In this document: in pieces, positions 14,201 to 24,097 of the stretch | Position numbering within the stretch: the first letter of the stretch is position 1 | Layout of the letters: every line of letters starts with the position of its first letter | From: Hormiphora californensis | Taxonomy: Eukaryota > Ctenophora > Tentaculata > Cydippida > Pleurobrachiidae | Direction: 5' to 3' | Assembly: GCA_020137815.1 (NCBI GenBank) | Contig: CM035356.1 | Span: forward strand, 2,188,406 to 2,252,405 | DNA: 64,000 nucleotides | The notes under the pieces: generated by a model | Seen by the model: the letters and a program-made list of their open reading frames with translations, nothing else | The model's database searches: none | Told to the model about the DNA's origin: nothing | Made by a program: the position numbers and the translations under genes

Positions 14201-14966
14201 TCTCGCCGGACAACCCATCACAGCAAAACAAGTCCTGTGCTGAGTGCGGCTAGCTCAGCTCACACGGCAGCAGCGGGTGGCAGTGGTGGATCTCACAGTG
14301 GTATATTAGAGAGTGTTATGGTGGATGTTGACAGGGCTTTTAGACGATTTTCACATCAGCATTTGGTATTTTGAGAGGCACACACCCTCTTGCCAGTTCA
14401 TGAAACAATGCAAATCTGCCATTCCTTAATCTCAGTCTCTTAGCATAGCCATCAGACATAATCAGTGAAACCTATTAGCATAATGTGAATCCTATTAGCA
14501 CGTGTGATTGTGTGGAATTTTGAAATGCAAGCTAAGGTGGTATACTAAACACTCTATCTTCCATTGTGGCGGATCTCATCCTACCCAGAGTTGCTACCTT
14601 GCTAGATTGCTACCACCCGCTAACTCTTTCAAAACCTCCCGTGTTGAAGTTTACTGTTGGCGAACTCTACCCCCCCCCCCCCTTCGATTCACCCACTCCA
14701 ACACTAACACTTCACCTCTTCTTCAGGGCAAGGGAGCGATGAAAACCTATTTCTGTGAGGGTTTCCAGGACGGTAAAAAGCGACCTCAACTCGTTAAAAG
14801 TGGATCCGAACCGGAATCACGGCCCTCTGTCACATCTCGACACCCTCCCAAGGGATTCAAACCCCTCAAATCTCCAGAGGACGATGGCCGTAGTCCCAGT
14901 GCCAGAAAGCGGTCCTCAGAACCCTTGCTTAAGAAACTAAACGGACTTGAAGACTCTACGGTGTGA
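347..14966 (+). CDS. Receptor (membrane) guanylyl cyclase, 22 common exons plus two alternative last exons
   Basis: Single-pass receptor expected to make cGMP from GTP on binding an extracellular ligand. Exons: 347-531, 710-856, 1531-1715, 5138-5238, 5381-5546, 5675-5848, 6009-6115, 6292-6445, 6523-6744, 6913-6994, 7161-7260, 9468-9572, 10654-10810, 11008-11105, 11371-11536, 11668-11888, 12041-12147, 12276-12416, 12544-12667, 12881-13124, 13312-13410, 13603-13697, then 14057-14374 or 14727-14966. All phases agree. Common part 1060 aa; products about 1165 or 1139 aa. Order: signal peptide (a second in-frame ATG at 398 gives a tighter one), type I periplasmic-binding/ANF ligand domain (to about 480), transmembrane helix (about 487-507), kinase homology domain (about 541-825; DYG for DFG, HGNL for HRD, no clear ATP lysine), coiled hinge ([17 protein letters not shown]), cyclase domain. 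Both metal aspartates ([14 protein letters not shown]), guanine-selecting Glu (KVET) and Cys (RYCLFGD), and the Asn/Arg of NTASR are present, so it should be active. Ligand unknown. Confidence 0.95.
2343..2427 (+). repeat. (CT)n microsatellite in cyclase intron 3
   Basis: About 42 uninterrupted CT units. The long Ser/Leu reading frames across it come from the repeat. Intron 3 (1716-5137) holds no exon; the ligand-domain sequence is continuous across it. Confidence 0.95.
2480..3353 (+). repeat. 55-bp tandem repeat, about 9 copies, split by a foldback element
   Basis: Eight units carrying GTCTGACTCACGACTTGTGA recur every 55 bp (starts near 2491, 2544, 2599, 2654, 2709, 2764, 2819, 2874). A ninth, diverged unit lies beyond the inserted foldback, near 3326. 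CTCAC..GTGAG within each unit can form a small hairpin. Confidence 0.9.
2907..3304. mobile_element. Foldback (inverted-repeat) element inserted in the 55-bp array
   Basis: Arms of about 180 bp run in opposite orientation from AAGGGTCACC to GGTGACCCTT around an AT-rich centre near 3105. The arms differ at only a few positions. There is no transposase. The 55-bp array resumes on the far side, so this is an insertion into an existing array. Confidence 0.85.
3513..3597 (+). repeat. (CT)n microsatellite in cyclase intron 3
   Basis: A second long pure CT run in the same intron, followed by about 650 bp of pyrimidine-rich sequence with no exon. Confidence 0.9.
7658..9445 (+). repeat. 38/39-bp C-rich minisatellite, about 46 units, in cyclase intron 11
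   Basis: Tandem copies of a unit beginning TGTTTGCTGCATGAGCTACC and continuing with CCTCCTCCCCTCCCGCC plus a variable C run. Units with five Cs after CG are 39 bp and dominate the first third; units with four Cs are 38 bp and are nearly uniform from about 8460 to the end. The last, diverged unit abuts the 3' splice site at 9467. The 39-bp units keep frame, which produces long Pro-rich frames on both strands; these are not genes. On the minus strand each unit has four G runs of three or more (GGGGCGGGAGGGGAGGAGGG), a G-quadruplex pattern. Confidence 0.95.
9670..10588. mobile_element. 919-bp TIR element with TA target duplication in cyclase intron 12
   Basis: A 22-bp perfect terminal inverted repeat starts GGGCGTTTCAGAAATAACTT and is mirrored at 10567-10588; both ends are flanked by TA. 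An inner inverted pair (GCCGCTGAACGGG near 9845, CCCGTTCAGCGGC near 10400) makes it foldback-like. No transposase frame. The TA flank and GGG(C/T)G end resemble the 864-bp family at 16268. Confidence 0.85.
10816..10920 (+). repeat. (GTCT)n microsatellite immediately after a 5' splice site
   Basis: About 26 GTCT units begin 6 bases downstream of the donor at 10811 in cyclase intron 13, so nearly all of this short intron's 5' half is repeat. Confidence 0.95.
11191..11275 (+). repeat. (CT)n microsatellite in cyclase intron 14
   Basis: Long pure CT run between exons 14 and 15. It encodes nothing. Confidence 0.95.
12760..12880 (+). repeat. 43-bp tandem duplication carrying the 3' splice site of cyclase exon 20
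   Basis: The acceptor block CTCCCCTGCACAG followed by GTAGTA occurs three times, with AG ends at 12794, 12837 and 12880. Only the last leads into the catalytic-domain reading frame; the two upstream copies read GTA GTA TAG, an in-frame stop. Confidence 0.9.
14057..14374 (+). other. Alternative last exon A of the guanylyl cyclase
   Basis: Preceded by TGACAG and in frame with exon 22 (..DVK). It encodes [11 protein letters not shown], the usual cyclase-domain ending, then a Ser/Pro/Ala-rich tail of about 95 residues ending HLVF and a stop. The closing residues could be a class II type PDZ ligand; that is inference. Confidence 0.8.
14727..14966 (+). other. Alternative last exon B of the guanylyl cyclase
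   Basis: Preceded by CTTCTTCAG in the same phase as exon A. It repeats the opening motif ([11 protein letters not shown]) and then diverges completely into a basic, Ser/Pro-rich tail of about 70 residues ending EDSTV, a class I PDZ-ligand pattern. The shared start and separate stop fit a duplicated, mutually exclusive terminal exon. Confidence 0.8.
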
Positions 14967-15203
14967 GACTGAGAGACAATAATGAGAGAGAGCTCTCGTA
15001 ATTATATATATCAGGGTAGAATTATTTGGGTGTAAATAATTATTGTTGACGAGTTGTATTATATTTGAAATATTGAATGACATTGACGTGTTTAGTTGAA
15101 GAAACCCCTGTGCAGATAGTAAGACGGAGGAATATCAGTTTTGTGGTACAAAGTGAAAGACATTCAGAAACGTTTTGTGTTTTGTTGTGAGCATGAAGTG
15201 AGA

Positions 15204-15315
<112 letters not shown>

Positions 15316-15575
15316 TTTCTATCTCGTAATTACTAATTTCTCTGTGTTATTGTATATATCAAGGACAGATTTTATGATGTGTTTTTTGTTGCAAATACCT
15401 AATTCACAATTTGAATTGAAAGAAATGAAACCCACGCTGTTTTGAACTTGTTCCCTTATACATTGAGATCACACAGATTTGACTGAAGCGAATTCGGATG
15501 CTCCAAGCAGCATTTCTCTTTCTCTCATCGCTTCAGTAAGATACACGTGTGATATCAAGATTGGTTGAAACTGAG

Positions 15576-15812
15576 GGGGTGTTTATCGGTTCCAACGCCG
15601 TCTAGACACCGTCCAGACGGTACGGAGTCAGGCGGGCTAGAGTGTGCGTCTGAAGCCCGTTTAGACGGCGTCTAAATGGGTACCGTTTCAGACGTCCCGT
15701 CTAAACGGGCTTCAGACGCACGTCTGGGGGCAGAACCCGTTTAGACAGGTACCGTCTGGACGGCGTTTGAACAGCGTCTAGACGCCGTCTCCGGCAAATG
15801 AACATTTGCCCC
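15576..15812. repeat. Imperfect foldback rich in GTCTAGAC palindromes
   Basis: The outer ends (GGGGTGTTTATC and CATTTGCCCC) and inner blocks (GTGCGTCTGAAGCCCGTTTA and its complement near 15700-15722) form an imperfect inverted repeat with many CGTCTAGACG/CGTCTGGACG words. No coding content. The rest of 15813-16267 shows nothing I can name. Confidence 0.7.
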
Positions 15813-16267
15813 GACATGTGATGGTGCCACATCTATTATTGTTCGCCCGTTTTGAAGAAATCAAACAGGGATCGGAGTGGGCTTGTTGAGAGTGAGACCG
15901 GGCAGCTGGAGGTGGGAGGCCCTAGGGGCCTGGTTGCAGTTTGGGCACGTTGTACCCCTCTCTATGCGGCCAAGGTTGCGGTTTGAATTAACATGTGGCT
16001 GAAAATTTCAGTGAAATGTCTCCAGAAAAAGGGTCACAGTTATGTTTATTCATGTTGAAGGTCTTCTCTTCTTTTGTTCTTGCATTGCTTGATGCGGTAA
16101 TTGCCTGATTACCTGTCAGTTTTTTGAGGTCAGGAGAAAAGATTTGGCATGTGATGATAATGACCTGTCTCCCTATTGTCTAATAGACCCAATGACCTAA
16201 TGAGTGGAAGAAGCACACTCAAAAAGCAGTATTCTTCTTCTTGTATAGTGCGGGGTACTGTACATTA

Positions 16268-17131
16268 GGGTGTGCTATTTCAAATTTTTTTCGACTAGGC
16301 CATTCAGTATCTAGCTAATGTGAAACTATGGACAATTCTCTATCACATCAGCAAAACAGAATCGAGATAGTGTTTGTCAGTTACGTTGGCATCGCGATTT
16401 AAAAAGTGTACTTTTTAACCGAAAAATGGTAAAAACAGGGAAATATGTGTGGTTTTCACCAGTTTTTGACTTGTTTTGTTCAAACCTTTTTATTTTATTT
16501 TATAGGTCGAACAAGGCAATTTTTGACATGTTCTTGATATCAACTTTTTATGTTCAGGATCGTGTTCAGCACCTCGAAACTGACAAGAATTGATATGCAT
16601 CATTAAATGATGCTAAAGTTCATTTTTGACCTAAAAATGTTCATTTTTGACAAAAAATGTTCATTTTGGACATGTTCCTAAATTTTGAGAGCTTTTTCAT
16701 GAACGGGATCGTGTTCCGCAGGCCAAAATTAGTCGATTACAACCGAAATTTGCTTTCCACCAAGAAAAACTAAAAAAAATTAAAATTCGTCCCCACGATT
16801 CTGCAAGTTGGTAAAATTAGCAAGAAAAAAAGGGAGAAAAATTTTTATTTTTGTTCATAAAGTGGATATCTGAAGACTCAAACTGAAAGTAACAGTTGTA
16901 TAAGTTGTCACGAGACGATTTATATGTGTGTTTTGTTCGAAATCACGCCCTAAAACAGACTTTTTGAAATGAATATGCCCATATATGGGCATAGCTCGTG
17001 CCAACGTAATTGGGCCATGGTAGAGCCAAAACTTTGTGATAAAATGTTTTAGAATGATCGTAGGAGCTCATTTAACCCGATACCAAGTGAAATTTTGAAT
17101 TAAATTAACCATTTGAAAAAATAGCACACCC
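16268..17131. mobile_element. 864-bp TIR element, copy A
   Basis: Ends GGGTGTGCTATTT and AAATAGCACACCC, flanked by TA on both sides. No transposase frame. An inner inverted pair (TTACGTTGGCA, TGCCAACGTAA) lies inside. Two more copies (17781 split, 42880) appear identical by eye, so the family moved recently. The TA duplication fits Tc1/mariner-type integration; the superfamily is not proven. Confidence 0.9.
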
Positions 17132-17780
17132 TACAGTGTACATGTAACATGGGCCGGAGGGGCGAGGGGGTACATGGCTGTAGCAGTCGATTTTGCTTGG
17201 CTGTGTGATTTGCTTGTCTGTAAAATTACTGATACAGTTGTGATCAGATCACTGCTCTGAGTAGGATAGTTATCTACCGTTTAACGTCAGATGAGTGCGT
17301 ATTCGACCGCAATCGACAACAAAATCATGTGATACTGTCTGTTCTAAGCTTCAAGTGTGCTCCAAGTGTGCAGTGCACTCTAACAGTGCTCTACGTTTAG
17401 TGATACAACAGTCTTGCATTGAACAGAACCATTAGATTAAAATACATATAACATATTATATGCCCGGTTGAAATAATAATATAATGTACGTTCTGTAATT
17501 TTTTGGTTTATACTTATCATTTGGACTGATCACAGAAGTCTACATTCGCTTATTTCGGCAAAAATTTCTGTTTTATTTTCCAATTCTAATTCTATAACAT
17601 ATAAAGCTGTCTACCTTCCCTAATCTCTTCTCTCTCTCAGTCTCTACTCTCCTTCTATCGCCATTCCTTTCACTAAATTAATTCCCCCCTCTTGCATCAT
17701 GATTGTGACTCTCTCCAAGCAACAGCTATAACCTATTTCTAACTGTATGGAAAGAGTGACAGTGTGTCCAGTGTCCATTA
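17132..17780. other. Unannotated spacer between copies A and B
   Basis: AT-rich sequence with no exon, RNA gene or repeat that I can recognise. Confidence 0.4.
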
Positions 17781-18530
17781 GGGTGTGCTATTTCAAATTT
17801 TTTTCGACTAGGCCATTCAGTATCTAGCTAATGTGAAACTATGGACAATTCTCTATCATAGCGCTGGCAAGCGCCCGGGGCCCAATCCTCCCTTCCCCCA
17901 ACCATCATTTCCCCCAAAATTTCCCTCTAACAAGCATCTTTCCTCCCAGTAAAAGGAAAATCGAAATTGCAGAAAAAATTTTTTTGAGAATTTTTGAAAA
18001 TTTTTGAAAATTCTGACAGCGCTACTATACTTATTGTCTGAAATCGGCAATTTCAACTTTGTTTTAGACAACCTTCCTGTTGTACTACGAACATGCCGCT
18101 TGGTAGTTCGTGTTGCCTTGACACCTAGAGCACACGTTCAAAATTTCATGCAAATCGGAGTTACGGTTTTTGCGCTACAGATGGTCGTATTTTAGACAAA
18201 ATGGCCGCTTTTAGCGTGACTAACGACCTTGACTGTACCACTTTTTTGCGTACACGATGGAGGCCACAGTTTTAAAGCTATCACCATGAAACTTTGGGAG
18301 ATGGTAGGTCTAGTGGTGTACCTTGTATTAAAGCTTGGACAGAGAAAACGGACAGTCATAACAAAAGTTATGACTGTCTTAAGTTTTGTTTGGCGTCTTA
18401 GACAACTTTCCCGTCGTTCTATGAACACGCCGCTTGGTACGTTGTGTTGCCTTGTCATCTTGAACACACGTTCAAAATTTCAAGCAAATCCGAGTTACGG
18501 TTCTTCAGTTACGGGCATCTGACTGTATTA

Positions 18531-19020
18531 AGATTTAAGACGATTTTCAAAAAACTTAGAAAAGAGCAAATTAAACTATAAATCATGATTTTATCATACA
18601 TGTTTTTCCAACGTGGGTTAACTGCTGTATTTTCAGATATAATTGGTAGTAATATCTATATGTATGACTGTCTTAAATTTAAGACGATTTTAAAAACACC
18701 TACAAAGAAGCGATTCAGAGTCTAAATTAACATTGAATCAGATTTGTTTTATAAAATTAGGCTTACTGCCGCATTTTCAGTGATAATTGGTAGTCATATC
18801 TAGAGTTATGACTGTCTTAGATATAAGACGATTTTCAAAAACATCTAGAAAGGGGCGAGTTTTATTGTATCAGGCATATTTTGTAGAATTAGGTGGTCTG
18901 TTGCAATTTTAGGGGTTATTCGTAGTCATATCTAGAGTTATTACTATCTTACATTTAAGACGATTTAAAAAAACACCCAGAAACGAGCGAATTAGCATCT
19001 AGAACCTGATTTTATCAGAT
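18531..19020. repeat. Tandem repeat, about four units of 132-144 bp
   Basis: AAGACGATTTT recurs at about 18537, 18681, 18825 and 18957, each followed by a diverged copy ending near 'ATTTTCAG.GATAATTGGTAGT'. The units are visibly mutated relative to each other. Confidence 0.75.
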
Positions 19021-19371
19021 ATATCTGATTATTAATGCTTCTCCGTGATCATTATCCGTGACTAATAATCAAAATCATAGAATAATCGCGGAGAACCAAT
19101 CGCGGAGAACCAATTGCGGATAACTAACCACGATAACTTGTCGCGAAATAAATCGCGATAACTTATAACGGATTCATGATAACTGATAAGTTATCTGCGA
19201 TTGGTTGTCTGCGATTACTATCATATTAGTTATTCGTGATTGATATCCGAGATTGGATATCTGCGATTATTATGAGGCTACCTAGTACCTACGATTTAAA
19301 AAGTCCGTGAATCCTCAATCCGTGTTTATTAGATTAAGCTAGTATTTAATTACAAAATGCATGTCATAGTA

Positions 19372-19542
19372 CAGTCGGACCCTGATTTAGTGGCCCCCGA
19401 TTTAGTGGCACCCCGATTTAGTGGCAGGATTTTTTTCCCCCGATATAGGAAACTAACAATATTTGAACCCGATTTAGTGGCACCCCGATTTAGTGGCAGG
19501 ATTTTCTTCCCCCGAGGATGCCACTAAATCGGGGTCCGACTG
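19372..19542. mobile_element. 171-bp pogo-like MITE (copy 1)
   Basis: Ends CAGTCGGACCC and GGGTCCGACTG, flanked by TA. Inside are repeated GATTTAGTGGCA blocks. A CAGT start with TA duplication is typical of pogo/Tigger relatives. A second, inverted copy of the same length lies at 43905-44075. Confidence 0.85.
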
Positions 19543-19560
19543 TATAACAAAATGCCTGAT

Positions 19561-20001
19561 ACTAGATCCAAAAACCAAACAAGTTTGGTGGATAGCCGGG
19601 GCCGGAGAAATTGAAAATCGTGCGAAAGTTTTGATACATGAACTTTCGGGGCCTGGGGTGCTGTTAAATTCGCGTTTCCATGATAGTCAGCCGTTCTTTC
19701 AAAACACACTATTATTATCAAAATAATATTATTCTGTAAAACAGACTCTGAAACGACCCACTGTGCACAGTAAATATATGTGACATGCGTGGATCTGTAT
19801 TTATGATGTGGAATAAACTAATGTTTGATCATTGCACTAGTTTTCCTGGCGTATAGTTTGAAAATTTTGTTGGTTATAATCATGGAAACGCGAATTTAAC
19901 AGCACCCCAGGCCCCGAAAGTTCATGTATCAAAACTTTCGCACGATTTTCAATTTCTCCGGCCCCGGCTATCCACCAAACTTGTTTGGTTTTTGGATCTA
20001 G
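19561..20001. mobile_element. Foldback element with about 120-bp arms
   Basis: The left arm begins CTAGATCCAAAAACC (19561-19684); the right arm (about 19883-20001) is its complement. The spacer of about 200 bp is unrelated. No transposase. Confidence 0.85.
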
Positions 20002-20780
20002 TCACATCAGCAAAACAGAATCGAGATAGTGTTTGTCAGTTACGTTGGCATCGCGATTTAAAAAGTGTACTTTTTAACCGAAAAATGGTAAAAACAGGGA
20101 AATATGTGTGGTTTTCACCAGTTTTTGACTTGTTTTGTTCAAACCTTTTTATTTTATTTTATAGGTCGAACAAGGCAATTTTTGACATGTTCTTGATATC
20201 AACTTTTTATGTTCAGGATCGTGTTCAGCACCTCGAAACTGACAAGAATTGATATGCATCATTAAATGATGCTAAAGTTCATTTTTGACCTAAAAATGTT
20301 CATTTTTGACAAAAAATGTTCATTTTGGACATGTTCCTAAATTTTGAGAGCTTTTTCATGAACGGGATCGTGTTCCGCAGGCCAAAATTAGTCGATTACA
20401 ACCGAAATTTGCTTTCCACCAAGAAAAACTAAAAAAAATTAAAATTCGTCCCCACGATTCTGCAAGTTGGTAAAATTAGCAAGAAAAAAAGGGAGAAAAA
20501 TTTTTATTTTTGTTCATAAAGTGGATATCTGAAGACTCAAACTGAAAGTAACAGTTGTATAAGTTGTCACGAGACGATTTATATGTGTGTTTTGTTCGAA
20601 ATCACGCCCTAAAACAGACTTTTTGAAATGAATATGCCCATATATGGGCATAGCTCGTGCCAACGTAATTGGGCCATGGTAGAGCCAAAACTTTGTGATA
20701 AAATGTTTTAGAATGATCGTAGGAGCTCATTTAACCCGATACCAAGTGAAATTTTGAATTAAATTAACCATTTGAAAAAA

Positions 20781-20946
20781 TCTGTTAATGAGTCGATAAA
20801 GCATGGACACTGTCCATGCTTTATCGACTCATTAACAGATTTTGTAGCCACTTTTATCGTTTTCCCAGCTACCAATGATAGGCAAAGCGTTAGCAAGGGA
20901 TTGGTAGTACCATTGGTAGTACCAATCCCTTGCTAACGCTTTGCCT
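20781..20946. repeat. Two consecutive perfect hairpins
   Basis: At 20781-20839, 28-base arms (TCTGTTAATGAGTCGATAAA..) flank a 3-base loop. At 20880-20946, 27-base arms (AGGCAAAGCGTTAGCAAGGG..) flank a short loop. The first begins exactly where TIR-element copy B loses its right end. Confidence 0.9.
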
Positions 20947-21305
20947 GTATAGGCATGGGAAGACGAGGCGAAGACAATACTTTTCAATGTACCTCCTCTT
21001 GTAGCGTTTAGAGAGGGGAGATTTTTACTAAGAATAGTACCAGCTGTAGAGAGCAGCTTTTCTTCTGAGCTTAGAGAAGGTGCAGTTCAATAGAACTACA
21101 GCGAGAGATTTGGGAAAAGCTACCATTTCTTTTCCTTCACCTGAATCTTGCTATACCAGTGATCGTTCCCTTGTTGAACAAGTTGTTCTATTTTAAATAG
21201 CTCTTTACCCAGCCGGCCAGCCCTCGGATCGTTCTCTTACCTACGACCGCCAATCTTTAATTCAAATATATTCCACTAGACTAGTGGTGATGTAAATCCA
21301 ATGTC
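20947..21305. other. Spacer upstream of the chitin-binding protein gene
   Basis: No repeat or exon recognised. It should contain the promoter of the following gene; no core element stands out. Confidence 0.35.
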
Positions 21306-22032
21306 ATGAATGTTTTCTGGCTCCTTGTGGTGCTTCAAGTGGTCCTAATCTCAGAGTCATCTGAGTTTAGCTGTGAGAACCGGCTAGATGGTACCTTCCA
21401 GTATGAGGGGAGGTGTGACGCGTATTTTAAGTGTAGAGACGGCGTCCGACAGGAAATACCATGCCCAAATGGCCTTACGGTAGGGGAATAATACTGATCG
21501 TGATTTTGGTGTACTTTTTTATGTTTACCAAAACTTTTGGTCCAAAAGTACTTGCAGTGTTTGATCCAAAAATTTATTTTATTTCAGTTTGATTCGGAAA
21601 GTCTGGTGTGTACCGCTAGATCAACCTGTGTTGATTCCAAAGAACCAGACGAAGATAGCACCGGTGATGATGAAGATGAAGATGACGGTTTAGATGAAAA
21701 CAAAGATGAAGAAAATGAAGACAAAGATGAAGAAGATGAAAAAGACGATGACGAAGCTACTGACAATGATGGTACTGATTGGGATGGTGATGATGATATA
21801 GCAGATGCCGGTAGTAAGTAATTCACTGAACTAACACACTGACACAGACAACTTATTGTATTGACTTGACTTGACAATGTCTGTAATTACTAGCGGGGTA
21901 GTACATTGCAAACATTATTTGTCTGTCCTTGTCATCACGTTAAACACGTGTGAGTTTTTGTTTCCAGTCTTGCACCAAGCTGCTATCTTAATTTCTGAGA
22001 ATGTTTTCCAGCTGTCTCAGGGAGACAGATAA
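21306..22032 (+). CDS. Secreted protein with one chitin-binding (peritrophin-A/CBM14) domain and acidic tail
   Basis: Exons 21306-21479, 21588-21813 and probably 21968-22032 (last one inferred from phase); about 154 aa. A signal peptide (hydrophobic residues 4-17) is followed by a six-cysteine domain spanning the first intron: GTFQYEGRCDAYFKC, then IPCPNGLTFDSESLVC and STC, the CBM14 spacing. After that come about 60 residues almost entirely Asp/Glu with Lys/Asn, ending in a short hydrophobic segment. The family binds chitin in extracellular matrices; a long acidic tail could bind calcium or mineral (inference). Only one CBM14 unit is seen. Confidence 0.85.
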
Positions 22033-22205
22033 AGTGAGTCTCTCAAGCTGATTACAATCTGCTAAGTGTCACCAAAGAAGGCCATCCAAAACTACCTAGC
22101 CGTGAGGCACATGGCTGCATGGTCTTTATCAGACCGCACTAGAGTGCCACTTTCTTTGCTTCTTTGCAACTGCTACTGCTAGTCTCCAGAAAGTCTACTA
22201 CAAAG

Positions 22206-23612
22206 ATGAACAACATAAACAACATCCTGGATCAAGATCAGATGATAAAATCGTTGACAGGTAGGCTGAACTCTATTTATTGGACCCGCCGTATGTTGTT
22301 GACTCTTGAATTTAGCAAACCCTCCCACCCCAATCAGACCGAGAAGTAATTGATGCGTGTGGGGGTGGTGGTCCGAATACCGTGAACCAGCTCCTTGCCC
22401 TACAGTTCCTCAACTCATATGGCCGTAAGTGTGCAGTGATTCTATTGCGTGATTAACCCGTCAATGTTTCTTGAAACCCAGATCATCATTATCATGACTG
22501 AATCAATAAGTTGACCCTTCCCTATTTAGTGCCTTCATTTGATACCGACCACGGAAGACATGAACCGATGATGGCTCCCGCTTTGGTCCCTGCAGTGGAA
22601 CCCTTGGTGGCCACAGAATCAACAGAAGTTCCACTTCAACACCCAGTGGTTAAGATGAGATCAGGTTCCGTGTGGAAGCCTCTGCCTAGAAAGACTTCTG
22701 TAACACTTCCAGGTAATGGGACGTCTGATATGCATTTTCTGAGGTGATTGACCTTCGCTACCCGTGGGCAAACACATATTATATGTTTAGACTCAAGATT
22801 CTAATTCAAGATTTCTCACTACTCTATCTCACTACTCGAGATCATATGACTATGATGATTATTCCAGATATCAAGACAGGCCGAGATCACGCCGCCTTGC
22901 CTATGAGCCGATCAGTGAACCAGACAAGTGGAGAAGGACCAGTTGTGACAAGGAAAGCATCTCTCAGTGTGGGGCCTCTCCAGTGCAGATTCTGCGACTA
23001 CCAGGCAAAACAACCGAACCAACTGGGTAAGAACATGGCTTTATGTCGCAATCCGACTCTACAAAGGGTCTGACTAGGATAGGTTCTATCTTTACTCCCT
23101 GACCTCTGCGTTCTCTCAGTTTACAATTGCTAGACTTGTTTGGCTGTCTCTTTCACCGTTGCCCTCTCTCAGTGCGTCATCTAAAGAAGCACAGCGGGGA
23201 GCGGCCTTTCCGGTGTGGGTTGTGTGACTACAGTGCAGCCTTGAAGCACAACCTGGTACAACATGTATGGAGTCGACACTGCGAACGGAAAAAGTATCAG
23301 GTACAGGATTTGTTGGGATTTTGGGGCTGCAAATGGCTAGAACAGACTCTTTTCACTTGTTAAATGCCGTCCTAATGTCCTAATTGTTTATAGATGAATT
23401 GAGTCTATGTTAAAAATGAAATTAACCATGTCTCCCAATCTTTCCCCCAGTGTGACCAGTGTGACTATTCAGCTACTCGGAAAGATTATCTGGCCGCCCA
23501 TCGGACCCTTCACACTGGATTTAAACCCTTCTCCTGCTCCCTGTGTGGCTGGAAAACTGGTCTCAAGAGTAATATGACCCAGCACATGAAAAGGAAACAT
23601 ACGCCCAAATAA
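22206..23612 (+). CDS. C2H2 zinc-finger protein, four fingers
   Basis: Exons 22206-22260, 22338-22424, 22530-22712, 22868-23026, 23173-23300, 23451-23612, all in phase; 257 aa. The N-terminal half is low-complexity, without a known domain. The C-terminal half has four adjacent C-x2-C-x12-H-x3/4-H fingers: CRFCDYQAK..HLKKH, CGLCDYSAA..HVWSRH, CDQCDYSAT..HRTLH, CSLCGWKTG..HMKRKH. The first two introns of this region fall inside finger 1 and between fingers 2 and 3. CDY-type fingers are common in DNA-binding regulators; target unknown. It begins only about 175 bp after the preceding gene's proposed stop, so a longer transcript cannot be excluded. Confidence 0.85.
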
Positions 23613-24097
23613 CTTTGCGGAGATTATGGATTTTTTTAAGTTTTATAGAATAACTTTGCGTGGTATTGTATTGTGAGAGTTTTTGTGTGTAAATGGTATG
23701 TTTCTTGATAATTTATTGATCTTGTTTTTGTGGCATATGTTTTCAGATTTATCAATTGTGTTATGGGTATTTTTGTAGCTGTGATTTTGTTTTGTCTGAC
23801 CTGTTGGCTTTTTAAAAATTTGAATATCGTAAGCATAACTTTAGGAAATGCAAACTCATCTGACATCTCCCCCCCCCCTCTCTCTCTCTCACTCTCTCTC
23901 TTTCTATCGCTTACTCTCTCTTACTCTCTTTATCATTCCCTGCCCACCATCCTAGTGTGTCACAAGTTTCCCTACCATCACAAAGTTTGCGTGGGCACGC
24001 ATTATACACCCGGCCGCCACCTCAAGGCTCAATTTAATACCCTCACGAGACGCGCTGCTGGATTACTACAGAGACTTGACTAAGCCTGGAACTAGCC
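23613..24097. other. Spacer between zinc-finger and sulfotransferase genes
   Basis: Contains the 3' end of the zinc-finger transcript and a short C run/(CT) tract at about 23870-23910. No exon seen. Confidence 0.4.

Larger units (their letters stand above)
17859..20001. mobile_element. Composite repeat insertion inside copy B
   Basis: Starts TAGCGCTGGCAAGCGC. It contains, in order: a diverged direct repeat of about 115 bp (near 18063 and 18400); a tandem array; a cluster of short inverted words (AATCGCGGA / TCTGCGATT, 19030-19270); a 171-bp pogo-like MITE; and a foldback. No protein gene. It is either one old element later invaded, or a pile of insertions. Confidence 0.65.
17781..20780. mobile_element. 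864-bp TIR element, copy B, split by a 2.1-kb insertion
   Basis: The first 78 bp (17781-17858) and the remainder (20005-20780) match copy A; the last 10 bp of the right end (TAGCACACCC) are missing and replaced by a hairpin. Between them sits a 2143-bp insertion flanked by TCA (17856-17858 and 20002-20004). Confidence 0.85.

Noticed and set aside
18004-18522. Frames of 63-97 codons inside the composite insertion
   Set aside because: They overlap on both strands, follow the diverged direct repeats, and show no domain.
19992-20252. 86-codon frame within the 864-bp TIR element
   Set aside because: It starts in flanking foldback sequence, has no transposase motif, and in the other copies lacks the same start.
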